In this document: piece after piece, positions 49,239 through 59,069 of the stretch
Position numbering within the stretch: position 1 is the first letter of the stretch
How the letters are laid out: every line of letters starts with the position of its first letter
Origin: Pantoea trifolii
GTDB lineage: Bacteria > Pseudomonadota > Gammaproteobacteria > Enterobacterales > Enterobacteriaceae
Length of the DNA stretch: 64,000 bases
Assembly: GCF_024506435.1 (NCBI RefSeq)
Contig: NZ_JANIET010000001.1
Span: 2,790,001-2,854,000, forward strand
Direction: 5' to 3'
Program-made: the position numbers and the translations under genes
Notes under the pieces: generated by a model
Told to the model about the DNA's origin: nothing
Database searches by the model: none
Seen by the model: only the letters and a program-made list of their open reading frames with translations

Positions 49239-51878
49239 TTACTCTTCGTCGTCAGCTTCGGGTGCTTCGTCGTCGCTGTCCACTTCCGGCGCGATATCCT
49301 CCTCGCCTTCCGCGACGCTACCGTCGATGGCGTCGAGTTCTTCCTCTTCCACCGGCTCAGCAACCCGTTGCAGACCCACCACGTTTTCATCTTCCGCAGT
49401 ACGGATCAGAATCACGCCTTGGGTGTTACGGCCAACCACGCTGACTTCCGATACGCGAGTACGCACCAGCGTACCGGCATCGGTGATCATCATGATCTGA
49501 TCGCCATCCACCACTTGTACCGCACCGATAACCGGTCCGTTACGATCGGTGACTTTAATCGAGATCACACCCTGGGTCGCACGCGACTTGGTTGGATACT
49601 CGGTATTGGCGGTACGTTTACCGTAACCATTCTGCGTCACGGTGAGGATCGCGCCCTCTTCGCGTGGCACAATCAGCGACACCACTTTATCGCGTTCAGC
49701 CAGCTTGATACCGCGCACGCCCGAAGCCGAACGGCCCATCGCACGTACCGCAGTTTCAGCGAAGCGCACCACCTTACCGGCGGCAGAGAACAGCATCGCT
49801 TCGTCGCTACCGTTGGTCAGCGCCACACCAATCAGCTCATCATCCTCACGCAGGTTGATGGCGATAATGCCCGCGCTACGCGGACGGCTGAACTCTTGCA
49901 ACGCGGTTTTCTTCACGGTACCGCTCGCGGTGGCCATGAAGATGTTGAAGCCTTCGGTGTATTCACGCACCGGCAGAATGGCGGTGATACGTTCGTTAGC
50001 TTCCAGCGGCAACAGGTTGACGATTGGACGACCGCGCGCGCCACGGCTGGCTTCCGGCAGCTGATAGACCTTCATCCAGTAGAGACGGCCACGGCTGGAG
50101 AAGCACAGAATGGTGTCATGGGTGTTGGCCACCAGCAGACGGTCGATAAAGTCTTCTTCTTTAATACGTGCGGCGGATTTGCCTTTACCACCGCGACGCT
50201 GGGCTTCATAGTCCGTCAGCGGTTGGTATTTGACATAACCCTGATGCGACAGCGTCACCACAACGTCTTCCTGATTAATCAGGTCTTCGATGTTGATGTC
50301 TGCACTGTTCGCGGTGATTTCAGTGCGACGTGCATCGCCGAACTGATCGCGCATCAGCTCCAGCTCTTCACGGATCACTTCCATCAGGCGCTCAGCGCTC
50401 TGCAGGATGTGCAGCAGTTCAGCGATCTGATCCAGCAGCTCTTTGTATTCGTCGAGCAGTTTTTCATGCTCAAGGCCGGTCAGTTTCTGCAGACGCAGAT
50501 CCAGAATCGCCTGCGCTTGCTGTTCGGTCAGATAATATTGACCCTCGCGAATACCAAACTCGGCTTCCAGCCACTCCGGACGCGCGGCATCGTTACCTGC
50601 ACGTTCCAGCATCGCGGCAACGTTACCCAAATCCCACGACTGCGCCAACAGGCCCAGTTTCGCTTCGGCTGGCGTGGGTGCACGACGAATCAGTTCGATG
50701 ATTGGATCGATGTTCGCCAGCGCAATCGCCAGGCCTTCAAGGATGTGAGCACGATCGCGCGCTTTACGCAGTTCGAAAATGGTACGGCGCGTAACCACTT
50801 CACGACGGTGACGCACGAAGGCCTCGATGATGCCTTTCAGCGTCATGATCTTCGGCTGGCCCTGATGCAGCGCCACCATGTTGATGCCGAATGAGACCTG
50901 CAGCTGGGTCAGCGAGTAGAGGTTGTTGAGAACCACTTCACCGACCGCATCGCGTTTGATCTCAATGACAACACGCATGCCGTCTTTGTCAGATTCGTCA
51001 CGCAGCGCGCTGATGCCTTCCACGCGCTTCTCTTTCACCAGCTCAGCGATCTTCTCGATCAGACGCGCTTTGTTCACCTGATACGGCAGTTCGTGCACGA
51101 TGATGGTTTCACGGCCGGTCTTGGCATCGGTTTCCACTTCGCCACGTGCGCGAATGTAAATCTTACCGCGCCCGGTGCGATAGGCTTCTTCAATACCACG
51201 ACGACCATTGATGAAGGCCGCCGTCGGGAAGTCTGGCCCGGTAATGTGCTCCATCAAGCCTTCAACGGTGATCTCTTCATCTTCGATGAACGCCAGGCAG
51301 CCGTTGATCACTTCCGTAAGGTTGTGCGGTGGAATGTTGGTTGCCATACCTACCGCGATACCAGAAGAACCGTTTACCAGCAGGTTAGGAATTTTGGTTG
51401 GCAGGACTTCAGGGATCTGCTCGGTGCCGTCATAGTTCGGCACGAAATCGACGGTTTCCTTTTCCAGGTCAGCCAGCAGCTCCGAAGAGATCTTTGCCAT
51501 GCGCACTTCGGTATAACGCATCGCTGCGGCGGAGTCGCCGTCGACCGAACCAAAGTTACCCTGACCGTCAACCAGCATGTAGCGCAGGGAGAATGGCTGG
51601 GCCATACGCACGATACTTTCGTATACCGCGGAATCGCCGTGCGGGTGATATTTACCGATGACGTCACCGACCACACGGGCGGATTTTTTATAGGGTTTAT
51701 TCCAGTCGTTGCCCAGTTCGCTCATGGCAAAAAGCACACGGCGGTGTACCGGCTTCAGACCATCACGCACATCGGGTAAGGCTCGGCCAACAATGACCGA
51801 CATGGCGTAATCGAGGTAGGAGTTTTTTAACTCTTCTTCGATATTGACCGGTGTAATTTCTCTCGCAAGGTCGCTCAT
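49239..51878 (-). CDS. gyrA: DNA gyrase subunit A
   Basis: Breakage-reunion subunit of gyrase. 879 residues (875 in E. coli). The active-site Tyr122 is in MRYTEVRM. In the quinolone-resistance region Ser83 is present (wild type), while position 87 is Glu where E. coli has Asp ([10 protein letters not shown]). The C-terminal DNA-wrapping beta-pinwheel carries the GyrA box QRRGGKGK. The tail is highly acidic ([22 protein letters not shown] in part), as in E. coli. Divergent from ubiG, with its own terminator. Confidence 0.97.
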   Translation of the reverse strand: MSDLAREITPVNIEEELKNSYLDYAMSVIVGRALPDVRDGLKPVHRRVLFAMSELGNDWNKPYKKSARVVGDVIGKYHPHGDSAVYESIVRMAQPFSLRYMLVDGQGNFGSVDGDSAAAMRYTEVRMAKISSELLADLEKETVDFVPNYDGTEQIPEVLPTKIPNLLVNGSSGIAVGMATNIPPHNLTEVINGCLAFIEDEEITVEGLMEHITGPDFPTAAFINGRRGIEEAYRTGRGKIYIRARGEVETDAKTGRETIIVHELPYQVNKARLIEKIAELVKEKRVEGISALRDESDKDGMRVVIEIKRDAVGEVVLNNLYSLTQLQVSFGINMVALHQGQPKIMTLKGIIEAFVRHRREVVTRRTIFELRKARDRAHILEGLAIALANIDPIIELIRRAPTPAEAKLGLLAQSWDLGNVAAMLERAGNDAARPEWLEAEFGIREGQYYLTEQQAQAILDLRLQKLTGLEHEKLLDEYKELLDQIAELLHILQSAERLMEVIREELELMRDQFGDARRTEITANSADINIEDLINQEDVVVTLSHQGYVKYQPLTDYEAQRRGGKGKSAARIKEEDFIDRLLVANTHDTILCFSSRGRLYWMKVYQLPEASRGARGRPIVNLLPLEANERITAILPVREYTEGFNIFMATASGTVKKTALQEFSRPRSAGIIAINLREDDELIGVALTNGSDEAMLFSAAGKVVRFAETAVRAMGRSASGVRGIKLAERDKVVSLIVPREEGAILTVTQNGYGKRTANTEYPTKSRATQGVISIKVTDRNGPVIGAVQVVDGDQIMMITDAGTLVRTRVSEVSVVGRNTQGVILIRTAEDENVVGLQRVAEPVEEEELDAIDGSVAEGEEDIAPEVDSDDEAPEADDEE

Positions 51879-52054
51879 GGAGCCGCTATCCCTCTACATA
51901 ATCCCGGATTTAAAGGTGCGAAAGTATATCACATCGCTTCCCTTCGGTGAACGTTAACCAGGCCTTAATCCCGCTTTTCCTTGAGCGTGAAAGATGCGTT
52001 CGCGTGACTTAAGCGTTTATACTGAGGGAATATTTTGTCTGGAGTGATGATTCA

Positions 52055-52780
52055 ATGAGTGAACAACCGCAGGAAAGCCGCCAGAACGTTGACCACGCCG
52101 AGATTGCCAAGTTTGAGGCCGTGGCATCCCGCTGGTGGGATTTAGAGGGTGAATTTAAGCCGTTGCACCGTATCAATCCCCTGCGACTCGGCTGGATAGC
52201 ACAGCACAGCAATGGCCTGTTCGGTAAGAAAGTGCTTGATGTCGGCTGCGGTGGCGGCATTCTGGCGGAGAGCATGGCGCGTGAAGGCGCTGAAGTTACC
52301 GGCCTGGATATGGGCGCGGAGCCGCTGGAAGTGGCGCGTCTGCACGCGCTGGAGAGCGGCGTTAGCGTTAACTATGTGCAGCAAACCGTGGAAGATCACG
52401 CCGCAAGTCATGCCGGGCAATATGATGTGGTGACCTGCATGGAGATGCTCGAGCATGTGCCTGACCCGCGCTCGGTGGTATTGGCCTGCGCGCAGCTGGT
52501 GAAGCCCGGCGGCGAAGTGTTCTTCTCCACCATCAACCGCAATCCAAAAGCCTGGCTGCTGGCGGTGTTTGGTGCGGAGTATGTACTACGCATGGTGCCG
52601 CATGGGACGCACGACGTGAAGAAATTCATCCGTCCTGCCGAACTGCTGAACTGGGTCGATGAAACCCCGCTGCGTGAAAGAAACATGATTGGCCTGCATT
52701 ACAATCCGCTGACCAATCAGTTCCGTCTGGGTCGCGGGGTCGATGTGAACTACATGATTCATACGCATCGCCAGGAGTGA
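52055..52780 (+). CDS. ubiG: Ubiquinone biosynthesis O-methyltransferase UbiG
   Basis: SAM-dependent methyltransferase for both O-methylations of ubiquinone synthesis. 241 residues (240 in E. coli). Motif [17 protein letters not shown] lies near 60-75, followed by GLDMG and [11 protein letters not shown]. The start region after the ATG ([27 protein letters not shown]) shows the family N-terminus. GGAG lies upstream of the ATG. Divergent from gyrA as in E. coli. Its 3' end is followed by REP-like palindromes rather than by yfaL. Confidence 0.97.
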   Translation: MSEQPQESRQNVDHAEIAKFEAVASRWWDLEGEFKPLHRINPLRLGWIAQHSNGLFGKKVLDVGCGGGILAESMAREGAEVTGLDMGAEPLEVARLHALESGVSVNYVQQTVEDHAASHAGQYDVVTCMEMLEHVPDPRSVVLACAQLVKPGGEVFFSTINRNPKAWLLAVFGAEYVLRMVPHGTHDVKKFIRPAELLNWVDETPLRERNMIGLHYNPLTNQFRLGRGVDVNYMIHTHRQE

Positions 52781-52789
52781 TGTCATCCC

Positions 52790-52894
52790 GGTGCGCATGA
52801 ATGCGCACCCTACGAAAAATCGCACCATCGTCGTATGTCATCCCGGCGCGCATCAACACGCAGTATCACCGTAGGGTCGCCATTCATGGCGACC
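52790..52894. repeat. Two REP-like palindromes after ubiG
   Basis: Copy A (52790-52814) has arms GGTGCGC / GCGCACC around ATGAAT-type loop and the CTACG tail. Copy B (52870-52894) is inverted: CGTAG, then GGTCGCC / GGCGACC around ATTCAT. The arms of copy A differ from the usual GGTCGCC in a compensating way, so the hairpin is kept. Confidence 0.75.
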
Positions 52895-53242
52895 TCTTAT
52901 CCAGATCAATTTCCTTTTAGACGCGTACCCGCCTTTTTTATAGGCTAAGCAAGTCACAAAAAATTCATAAGCAATTTTAGATAAGTTCGCTGCTGACGGC
53001 CTTGTCGGGGCTTTTTTCATCTAAGAAAATTCCTGAAGCACGGTGGTTGAGCAAGAAACACGCGTCCGATCATAAAGTGAAAAAAAAGTGCTTAGCGGTT
53101 GACACTAAGTGCAGGCCTTGCGGCATGCGGATCCAGGATTTTAGCCAGCCGCTAAGGACGATTTTTTAGTGAAAATCAACTCTTGTTAAGAAGAGATTGC
53201 TGACTAGAATACTCACCATATTGTTGTTCAAACTTCCCGCAC

Positions 53243-53258
53243 CCCCTATATATAGTGT
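53243..53258. promoter_or_regulatory. NrdR-like box upstream of nrdA
   Basis: CCCCTATATATAGTGT matches the NrdR consensus (ACAC-TATATATAGTGT type), about 100 bp before nrdA. NrdR represses class I reductase when dATP is high. A second box was not found with confidence. Confidence 0.65.
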
Positions 53259-53267
53259 TTATCCACA
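53259..53267 (+). promoter_or_regulatory. DnaA box upstream of nrdA
   Basis: Perfect TTATCCACA consensus directly next to the NrdR-like box. DnaA control of nrdAB is known in E. coli. Confidence 0.7.
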
Positions 53268-53358
53268 GGCTTACTCACAACGAGCGGCTTGTGCATAAAC
53301 CTTGTGCATAGATGGGGGATAAATACGTCATTCATGCATGGACAGGTAAAAACGCGAC

Positions 53359-55644
53359 ATGAACCAAAGTCTGCTCGTTACTAAACGCGATGGCCGCCAG
53401 GAGCGCATTGATCTCGACAAAATTCACCGTGTACTGGATTGGGCAGCCGAAGGGCTGAACAACGTTTCCGTTTCACAGGTTGAACTGCGCTCACACATTC
53501 AGTTCTACGATGGCATCAGAACTTCTGATATTCATGAGACCATCATTAAGGCTGCCGCAGACCTGATCTCTCGTGATGCGCCGGATTACCAATACCTGGC
53601 CGCGCGTCTGGCTATCTTCCACCTGCGTAAAAAAGCGTACGGCCAGTTTGAGCCGCCGAAGCTGTACGATCAGGTGGTGAAGATGGTGGAGATGGGCAAA
53701 TACGACCGTCACCTGCTGGAAGATTACAGCACCGAAGAGTTCGAGCAGATGGACGCGTTTATCGACCATTGGCGCGACATGAACTTCTCCTACGCAGCGG
53801 TTAAGCAGCTGGAAGGGAAATATCTGGTGCAGAACCGCGTCAGCGGCGAAATCTACGAAAGCGCCCAGTTCCTCTATATCCTGGTAGCAGCGTGCCTGTT
53901 CTCTGGCTACCCGCGCGAAACCCGTATGGACTACGTGAAGCGCTTCTACGATGCGATCTCAACCTTCAAGATCTCACTGCCAACGCCTATCATGTCCGGC
54001 GTGCGTACACCAACGCGCCAGTTCAGCTCTTGCGTATTGATCGAGTGCGGCGACAGCCTCGACTCTATCAACGCCACTTCTAGCGCCATTGTGAAATACG
54101 TTTCACAGCGCGCCGGTATCGGTATTAATGCTGGACGTATTCGTGCGCTGGGTAGCCCGATTCGTGGCGGCGAAGCCTTCCACACCGGCTGTATTCCGTT
54201 CTATAAACATTTCCAGACTGCCGTGAAGTCCTGCTCACAGGGCGGCGTGCGCGGTGGTGCAGCGACGCTGTTCTACCCAATGTGGCATCTGGAAGTTGAA
54301 AGCCTGCTGGTGCTGAAAAACAACCGTGGTGTTGAAGGCAACCGCGTGCGTCACATGGATTACGGCGTGCAGATCAACAAATTGATGTACACCCGCCTGC
54401 TGAAAGGTGAAGACATCACGCTGTTCAGCCCGTCTGACGTGCCTGGCCTGTACGACGCGTTCTTCGCCGATCAGGACGAGTTCGAGCGTCTGTACACCAA
54501 ATACGAGAAAGACGACAGCATCCGCAAGCAGCGCGTGAAAGCCGTTGAGCTGTTCTCCCTGATGATGCAGGAACGTGCTTCTACTGGCCGTATCTACATC
54601 CAGAACGTCGATCACTGCAACACGCACAGCCCGTTCGATCCAAGCATCGCGCCGGTTCGTCAGTCGAATCTGTGCCTTGAGATCGCCCTGCCGACCAAAC
54701 CGCTGAACGACGTCAATGACGAAAGCGGCGAAATCGCTCTGTGTACGCTGTCTGCCTTTAACCTCGGTGCAATTAACAGCCTCGACGATCTGGAAGAGCT
54801 GGCCACCCTCGCGGTGCGTGCACTGGATGCGCTGCTGGATTATCAGGATTACCCCATCCCGGCAGCACAACGCGGCGCAATGGGCCGTCGTACCTTGGGT
54901 ATTGGCGTGATCAACTACGCGTACTACCTGGCGAAAAACGGCGTACGCTACTCCGATGGCAGCGCCAACAACCTGACGCACAAAACCTTCGAAGCCATTC
55001 AGTACTACCTGCTGAAAGCCTCGAACGAATTGGCGAAAGAGCAAGGTGCCTGCCCGTGGTTCAAAGAGACCACTTACTCGCAGGGCATTCTACCCATCGA
55101 TACCTATAAAAAGGATCTCGACGCGGTGTGCAACGAGCCGCTGCATCTGGATTGGGAAGGTCTGCGTGAGTCCATCACCACGCACGGTCTGCGCAACTCA
55201 ACGCTTTCTGCGCTGATGCCGTCTGAAACCTCTTCGCAGATTTCGAACGCCACTAACGGTATTGAGCCACCGCGCGGACATATCAGTATCAAAGCATCGA
55301 AAGACGGCATTCTGCGTCAGGTAGTGCCAGAGTATGAGCGTCTGAAAGATCAGTACGAACTGCTGTGGGAAATGCCGTCTAACGACGGTTATCTGCAGCT
55401 GGTTGGCGTGATGCAGAAGTTCATCGATCAGGCGATTTCGTCGAACACCAACTACGATCCGAGCCGTTTTGCTAATGGCAAAGTGCCGATGAAACAGTTG
55501 CTGAAAGATCTGCTGACCGCGTACAAGTTCGGCGTGAAAACCCTGTACTATCAAAACACCCGCGACGGGGCGGAAGATGCACAGGACGATCTGGCGCCTT
55601 CCATTCAGGATGATGGCTGCGAAAGCGGCGCATGTAAGATCTAA
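53359..55644 (+). CDS. nrdA: Class Ia ribonucleotide reductase large subunit NrdA
   Basis: Catalytic alpha subunit reducing NDPs to dNDPs. 761 residues, the E. coli length. The ATP-cone is at the N-terminus ([19 protein letters not shown]). Active-site cysteines are visible in [22 protein letters not shown] (with the catalytic Glu) and CTLSAFNLG; the radical-path tyrosines lie in [13 protein letters not shown]. The C-terminal CESGACKI carries the redox pair that is re-reduced by thioredoxin. First gene of nrdA-nrdB-yfaE. Confidence 0.98.
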   Translation: MNQSLLVTKRDGRQERIDLDKIHRVLDWAAEGLNNVSVSQVELRSHIQFYDGIRTSDIHETIIKAAADLISRDAPDYQYLAARLAIFHLRKKAYGQFEPPKLYDQVVKMVEMGKYDRHLLEDYSTEEFEQMDAFIDHWRDMNFSYAAVKQLEGKYLVQNRVSGEIYESAQFLYILVAACLFSGYPRETRMDYVKRFYDAISTFKISLPTPIMSGVRTPTRQFSSCVLIECGDSLDSINATSSAIVKYVSQRAGIGINAGRIRALGSPIRGGEAFHTGCIPFYKHFQTAVKSCSQGGVRGGAATLFYPMWHLEVESLLVLKNNRGVEGNRVRHMDYGVQINKLMYTRLLKGEDITLFSPSDVPGLYDAFFADQDEFERLYTKYEKDDSIRKQRVKAVELFSLMMQERASTGRIYIQNVDHCNTHSPFDPSIAPVRQSNLCLEIALPTKPLNDVNDESGEIALCTLSAFNLGAINSLDDLEELATLAVRALDALLDYQDYPIPAAQRGAMGRRTLGIGVINYAYYLAKNGVRYSDGSANNLTHKTFEAIQYYLLKASNELAKEQGACPWFKETTYSQGILPIDTYKKDLDAVCNEPLHLDWEGLRESITTHGLRNSTLSALMPSETSSQISNATNGIEPPRGHISIKASKDGILRQVVPEYERLKDQYELLWEMPSNDGYLQLVGVMQKFIDQAISSNTNYDPSRFANGKVPMKQLLKDLLTAYKFGVKTLYYQNTRDGAEDAQDDLAPSIQDDGCESGACKI

Positions 55645-55656
55645 TCTCATCTTGTC

Positions 55657-55678
55657 AGGGCCGACATTGGTCGGCCCT
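55657..55678 (+). other. Intercistronic hairpin between nrdA and nrdB
   Basis: Perfect 9-bp stem AGGGCCGAC / GTCGGCCCT with loop ATTG in the 53-bp gap. No long T-run follows, so partial attenuation or mRNA processing is more likely than full termination. Confidence 0.6.
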
Positions 55679-55697
55679 CTTCACATTTGGACTCAAA

Positions 55698-56828
55698 ATG
55701 GCTTACACCACATTCTCGCAGAACAAAAATGACCAGCTGAAAGAGCCGATGTTCTTTGGCCAGTCTGTCAACGTTGCCCGTTTCGATCAGCAGAAATATG
55801 ACATCTTTGAAAAGCTGATTGAAAAACAGCTCTCCTTCTTCTGGCGTCCCGAAGAAGTGGACGTCTCGCGCGATCGTATCGATTATCAGGCGCTGCCAGA
55901 GCATGAAAAGCACATTTTCATCAGCAACCTGAAGTATCAAACGCTGCTGGACTCGATTCAGGGCCGTAGCCCGAACGTGGCGCTGTTGCCGCTGATTTCC
56001 ATCCCTGAGCTGGAAACCTGGATTGAAACCTGGGCGTTCTCCGAGACTATTCACTCGCGCTCTTACACCCACATTATCCGTAACATCGTTAACGATCCGG
56101 CAGTGGTGTTTGACGATATCGTCACCAACGAGCAGATTCTGGCGCGCGCCGAAGACATCTCGAAGTACTACGATGATCTGATCGAGATGACCAGCTACTG
56201 GCATCTGCTGGGCGAAGGTACGCATCAGGTCAACGGTAAAACCGTTACCGTGAACCTGCGCGATCTGAAAAAGCAGCTCTATATCTGCCTGATGAGCGTC
56301 AACGCGCTGGAAGCGATTCGCTTCTACGTAAGCTTCGCCTGTTCATTTGCTTTCGCCGAGCGCGAGCTGATGGAAGGTAACGCCAAAATCATCAAGCTGA
56401 TTGCACGTGATGAAGCGCTGCACCTGACTGGCACTCAGCACATGCTGAACCTGCTGCGCACCGGTGAAGACGATCCAGAGATGAAAGCCATCGCCGCAGA
56501 GTGCCGCGACGAATGCTACGACCTGTTCAAGAAGGCAGCCGAGCAGGAAAAAGAGTGGGCAGAATATCTGTTCAGCGGCGGTTCGATGATTGGCCTGAAC
56601 AAAGACATTCTGTGCCAGTACATTGAGTACATCACCAACATCCGTATGCAGGCGGTCGGTCTTGATCTGCCGTTCCAGACGCGTTCGAACCCGATTCCAT
56701 GGATCAACTCGTGGCTGGTGTCGGACAACGTGCAGGTTGCCCCGCAGGAAGTTGAAGTGAGCTCGTATTTGGTCGGTCAGATTGATTCTGAAGTGGGCGA
56801 AGACGATTTCGACGGCTTCCAGCTGTAA
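55698..56828 (+). CDS. nrdB: Class Ia ribonucleotide reductase small subunit NrdB
   Basis: Beta subunit holding the diferric-tyrosyl radical cofactor. 376 residues as in E. coli. The radical Tyr122 is in [10 protein letters not shown], with iron ligands in [13 protein letters not shown] and the later FAERELMEG and [12 protein letters not shown]. The C-terminal peptide (DDFDGFQL) that docks on NrdA keeps the terminal FQL. It follows nrdA by 53 bp with a hairpin between them, and yfaE begins two bases after its stop. Confidence 0.98.
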   Translation: MAYTTFSQNKNDQLKEPMFFGQSVNVARFDQQKYDIFEKLIEKQLSFFWRPEEVDVSRDRIDYQALPEHEKHIFISNLKYQTLLDSIQGRSPNVALLPLISIPELETWIETWAFSETIHSRSYTHIIRNIVNDPAVVFDDIVTNEQILARAEDISKYYDDLIEMTSYWHLLGEGTHQVNGKTVTVNLRDLKKQLYICLMSVNALEAIRFYVSFACSFAFAERELMEGNAKIIKLIARDEALHLTGTQHMLNLLRTGEDDPEMKAIAAECRDECYDLFKKAAEQEKEWAEYLFSGGSMIGLNKDILCQYIEYITNIRMQAVGLDLPFQTRSNPIPWINSWLVSDNVQVAPQEVEVSSYLVGQIDSEVGEDDFDGFQL

Positions 56829-56830
56829 GC

Positions 56831-57091
56831 ATGAGCCGCTCTGTTGTTATTCTGCGCAGCTCCGGCTCCCGGCTGGAGTGCGCAGAAGATCATCCCAATC
56901 TGCTGACGACGCTGGAAGCTAATAATCTGTGCGTTGAGTTTCAGTGTCGCGAAGGCTACTGCGGCTCTTGCCGTATGCGCTTGCTTAAAGGCGAAGTGGA
57001 TTATGCGGAAACCCCGTTGGCGTTTGTGCAGCAAGGCGAGATTTTGCCGTGCTGCTGTCGCGCCAAAGGGGAGATTGAGATCGAGTTGTGA
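56831..57091 (+). CDS. yfaE: 2Fe-2S ferredoxin-like protein YfaE
   Basis: Plant-type 2Fe-2S ferredoxin that maintains the NrdB diferric-tyrosyl cofactor by supplying electrons. 86 residues (84 in E. coli). Cluster cysteines are in CREGYCGSC and the later CCC of ILPCCCRAKGE. Starts two bases after nrdB, so it is translationally linked. A REP-like palindrome follows 10 bp after the stop. Confidence 0.95.
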   Translation: MSRSVVILRSSGSRLECAEDHPNLLTTLEANNLCVEFQCREGYCGSCRMRLLKGEVDYAETPLAFVQQGEILPCCCRAKGEIEIEL

Positions 57092-57100
57092 TTTTAAGTT

Positions 57101-57125
57101 GGTCGCCATGAATGGCGACCCTACG
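57101..57125. repeat. REP-like palindrome after yfaE
   Basis: Exact copy of the 6814 unit: GGTCGCC / GGCGACC around ATGAAT with CTACG tail. It lies between convergent yfaE and yfaY, 2 bp from the yfaY stop. Confidence 0.85.
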
Positions 57126-57127
57126 AA

Positions 57128-58324
57128 TTAACGTTTCACGGTTTCCAACACATCAATCCAGCCGTGCCCGGTGCTGACTTCGCTGCCGTGCAGCCAGCGA
57201 CGCAGCATGTTCATCGCCATCATCGCCACCACTTTCTGCCGCGTTTCCACGTTATGACGTCCATGAGTGAACTTCACGCGTTGGCCCCAGCTCGCTTCGG
57301 GCGTGTGCAGCGCAATCGACACTTCGCCTTCGACTAAATGTCCCACCGACAATGCCAGCGCTGCGCCCTGCTGTTTCGCCCAGTCACGCGTGCGCGCAAC
57401 CTGCGCTTCCAGATCTTCATCCTGCGGCGGCAGAATCTCGGCTTTGCTGAGCGCCACGTCTGCCGCGGCCAGCTGCCAGTTAAGCAAACCGGCGGTGAAC
57501 TGCTCGCTGAGCGCCAACTGGAAGCCGCGCTGCTGCAACTCGCGCGCCAGTAGCGCCGGTAAACCTTCGGTGCCTTCAAAGATGGTGCACTCCGCCAGCA
57601 ACAGTTTTACCTGCTGCCACACCTGCTCCATCGCCGCGCGCTGGCTGGCGGGTCCGGTAAGTTTGATTTCAATAATCGGCATTGATGAGCGATAGCCCAT
57701 CACCACGCCTTCCGGCAGCGGTAGCGGCTCCAGCTCAGCGGCAATATCGCTCTCGCCGCGGCCAAAGGTGGTGAGGCGTAAACACAACGGTGGTTCCGGC
57801 AATTCGAAGCGTGCTTTGAGGCGCGGAATAATCTCCTGCTCGACCATCACTTTAAATTCCGACGGCACACCAGGCGTGAAGAAAATCCAGCAGCGATTGA
57901 GCTGTATCGCAAAGCCGCACGCGGTGCCGACCGGGTTATCCAGCATCTCGGCGATGGCGGGAATTTCTGCCTGCTTGCGATTGCTCGGCGCCATCATGCG
58001 TCCGCGACTGGCGAACCAGGCTTCCATTTTTTCCAGCCAGGCTTGCTGAATGATTAACTCGCTGCCGCTGGCAATGGCTGCGGCCTGCGCACTGAGATCG
58101 TCGCTGGTCGGTCCTAAACCACCGTTAACAATCAGCACGTCTGCAATCTGGCTCCGGCTCTGTAGCGCCTCCACCAGCGAGCTCATCGCATCACCGACGG
58201 TGCTGCGGCTGGTCATCGGCAAACCGTGCTGGAACAGCACATCGGCCAGCCAGGCGGCGTTGGTATCGACAATCTGCCCATGTAACACTTCATCGCCCGT
58301 TGAGAGCATTTCTACACGTATCAC
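57128..58324 (-). CDS. yfaY: CinA-like protein YfaY (nicotinamide mononucleotide deamidase-related)
   Basis: Member of the CinA/YfaY family: an N-terminal MoaB/MogA-like domain (MLSTGDEVLHGQIVDTN, VNGGLGPTSDDLS, NPVGTACGF) and a degenerate C-terminal CinA-type deamidase region. E. coli YfaY lacks NMN deamidase activity, and the PncC catalytic features are not obvious here either. I choose GTG at 58324, preceded by AGGAGA, giving 398 residues starting VIRVEMLSTG like E. coli MLKVEMLSTG. The frame is open further upstream to 58381, but without homology. Confidence 0.92.
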   Translation of the reverse strand: MIRVEMLSTGDEVLHGQIVDTNAAWLADVLFQHGLPMTSRSTVGDAMSSLVEALQSRSQIADVLIVNGGLGPTSDDLSAQAAAIASGSELIIQQAWLEKMEAWFASRGRMMAPSNRKQAEIPAIAEMLDNPVGTACGFAIQLNRCWIFFTPGVPSEFKVMVEQEIIPRLKARFELPEPPLCLRLTTFGRGESDIAAELEPLPLPEGVVMGYRSSMPIIEIKLTGPASQRAAMEQVWQQVKLLLAECTIFEGTEGLPALLARELQQRGFQLALSEQFTAGLLNWQLAAADVALSKAEILPPQDEDLEAQVARTRDWAKQQGAALALSVGHLVEGEVSIALHTPEASWGQRVKFTHGRHNVETRQKVVAMMAMNMLRRWLHGSEVSTGHGWIDVLETVKR

Positions 58325-58469
58325 GTTGCGTTCTCCTTTTCCCTGTCGCTTTACTGTAGGAAGCGCGCAGGTGAAACACAATCGCGGATGATGCGAAACA
58401 GGGATTTAGCGGGAATAAGCGGCGGGATAATCAGGAAGCGGGCGCGAAGCGTGTCGCGCCCGTTGGAAC

Positions 58470-58778
58470 TTAACGTCGAGCCAGCAGTAAACCGACAAAC
58501 AGGCCAGCGGCGGCACCGATGCCAATCCCCTGCCACGGTTTTTCATGCACATAATCATCGGCACGGTAAGCCGCATTTTTGGCACGATAGTAGTAGCTGT
58601 CTGATGCCTGGCTAACGCGCGATTTCACGTCTTCAAGTGCTTGTTCAGCTTTGAGTTTCAGCTCGATATATTTCTGGTCGGCCGGATCGCCCGATGCGCG
58701 TAACACTTCTTCCAGCGTTTCCGTCAGCAGCGTCAGGTCGTCGTCAAGGTGCGTTTCAAATTGGTTTGAAGATGACAC
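58470..58778 (-). CDS. elaB: ElaB, tail-anchored ribosome-associated inner-membrane protein (DUF883)
   Basis: 102 residues (101 in E. coli). The N-terminal part is helical (DDDLTLLTETLEEVLRASGD, KAEQALEDVKSRVSQASD). The C-terminal WQGIGIGAAAGLFVGLLLARR is the single tail-anchor helix. Paralogues YqjD and YgaM bind ribosomes in stationary phase under RpoS control. Between it and yfaY lies a GC hairpin (58440-58461) without a T-run that may end its transcript. Confidence 0.95.
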   Translation of the reverse strand: MSSSNQFETHLDDDLTLLTETLEEVLRASGDPADQKYIELKLKAEQALEDVKSRVSQASDSYYYRAKNAAYRADDYVHEKPWQGIGIGAAAGLFVGLLLARR

Positions 58779-59069
58779 TATGTAGTTCCTCCATGTTCCT
58801 AACTCGTTGTGGTTTAACTATAGTCTTAAATTCCAGCTTTGCTGGGCGGCAACTGCCAGGATTTAACCGAGTTTCGTCTATCTCAATGCAAAGTTGTGTC
58901 ATGCCGGGTGGAGCGGCGCGAATTCTGCTTCGCTTATTTGAGTAATCTGATAAATTTTCCGCAGACTGAATTTTTTATTTCCACGACTGTCGTAACTCCC
59001 TGTAGTCAGACGTTTCTCGTCTTACGAGAGTCAAAATACACCCGAGCAGCTAAGGATTAGATCTCCGGC

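Larger units (their letters stand above)
52781..53358. other. Intergenic region between ubiG and nrdA
   Basis: About 580 bp. The ubiG-side end carries two REP-like palindromes. The middle is AT-rich with no gene. The last ~120 bp form the nrdA control region with an NrdR-like box, a perfect DnaA box and further TTGTGCATA-type DnaA-like motifs (53290-53310). In E. coli the autotransporter gene yfaL is here; it is absent. Confidence 0.65.

Noticed and set aside
49368..50894. A 508-codon open frame on the plus strand opposite gyrA
   Set aside because: It is fully antisense to the highly conserved gyrA, lacks a ribosome site, and its His/Gln/Thr-rich composition is that expected from reading a GC-rich gene backwards.
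52990..53025. Possible terminator (GGCC...GGGGC plus T-run) in the ubiG-nrdA spacer
   Set aside because: The stem is only 3-4 bp with a bulge; not convincing despite the T-run.
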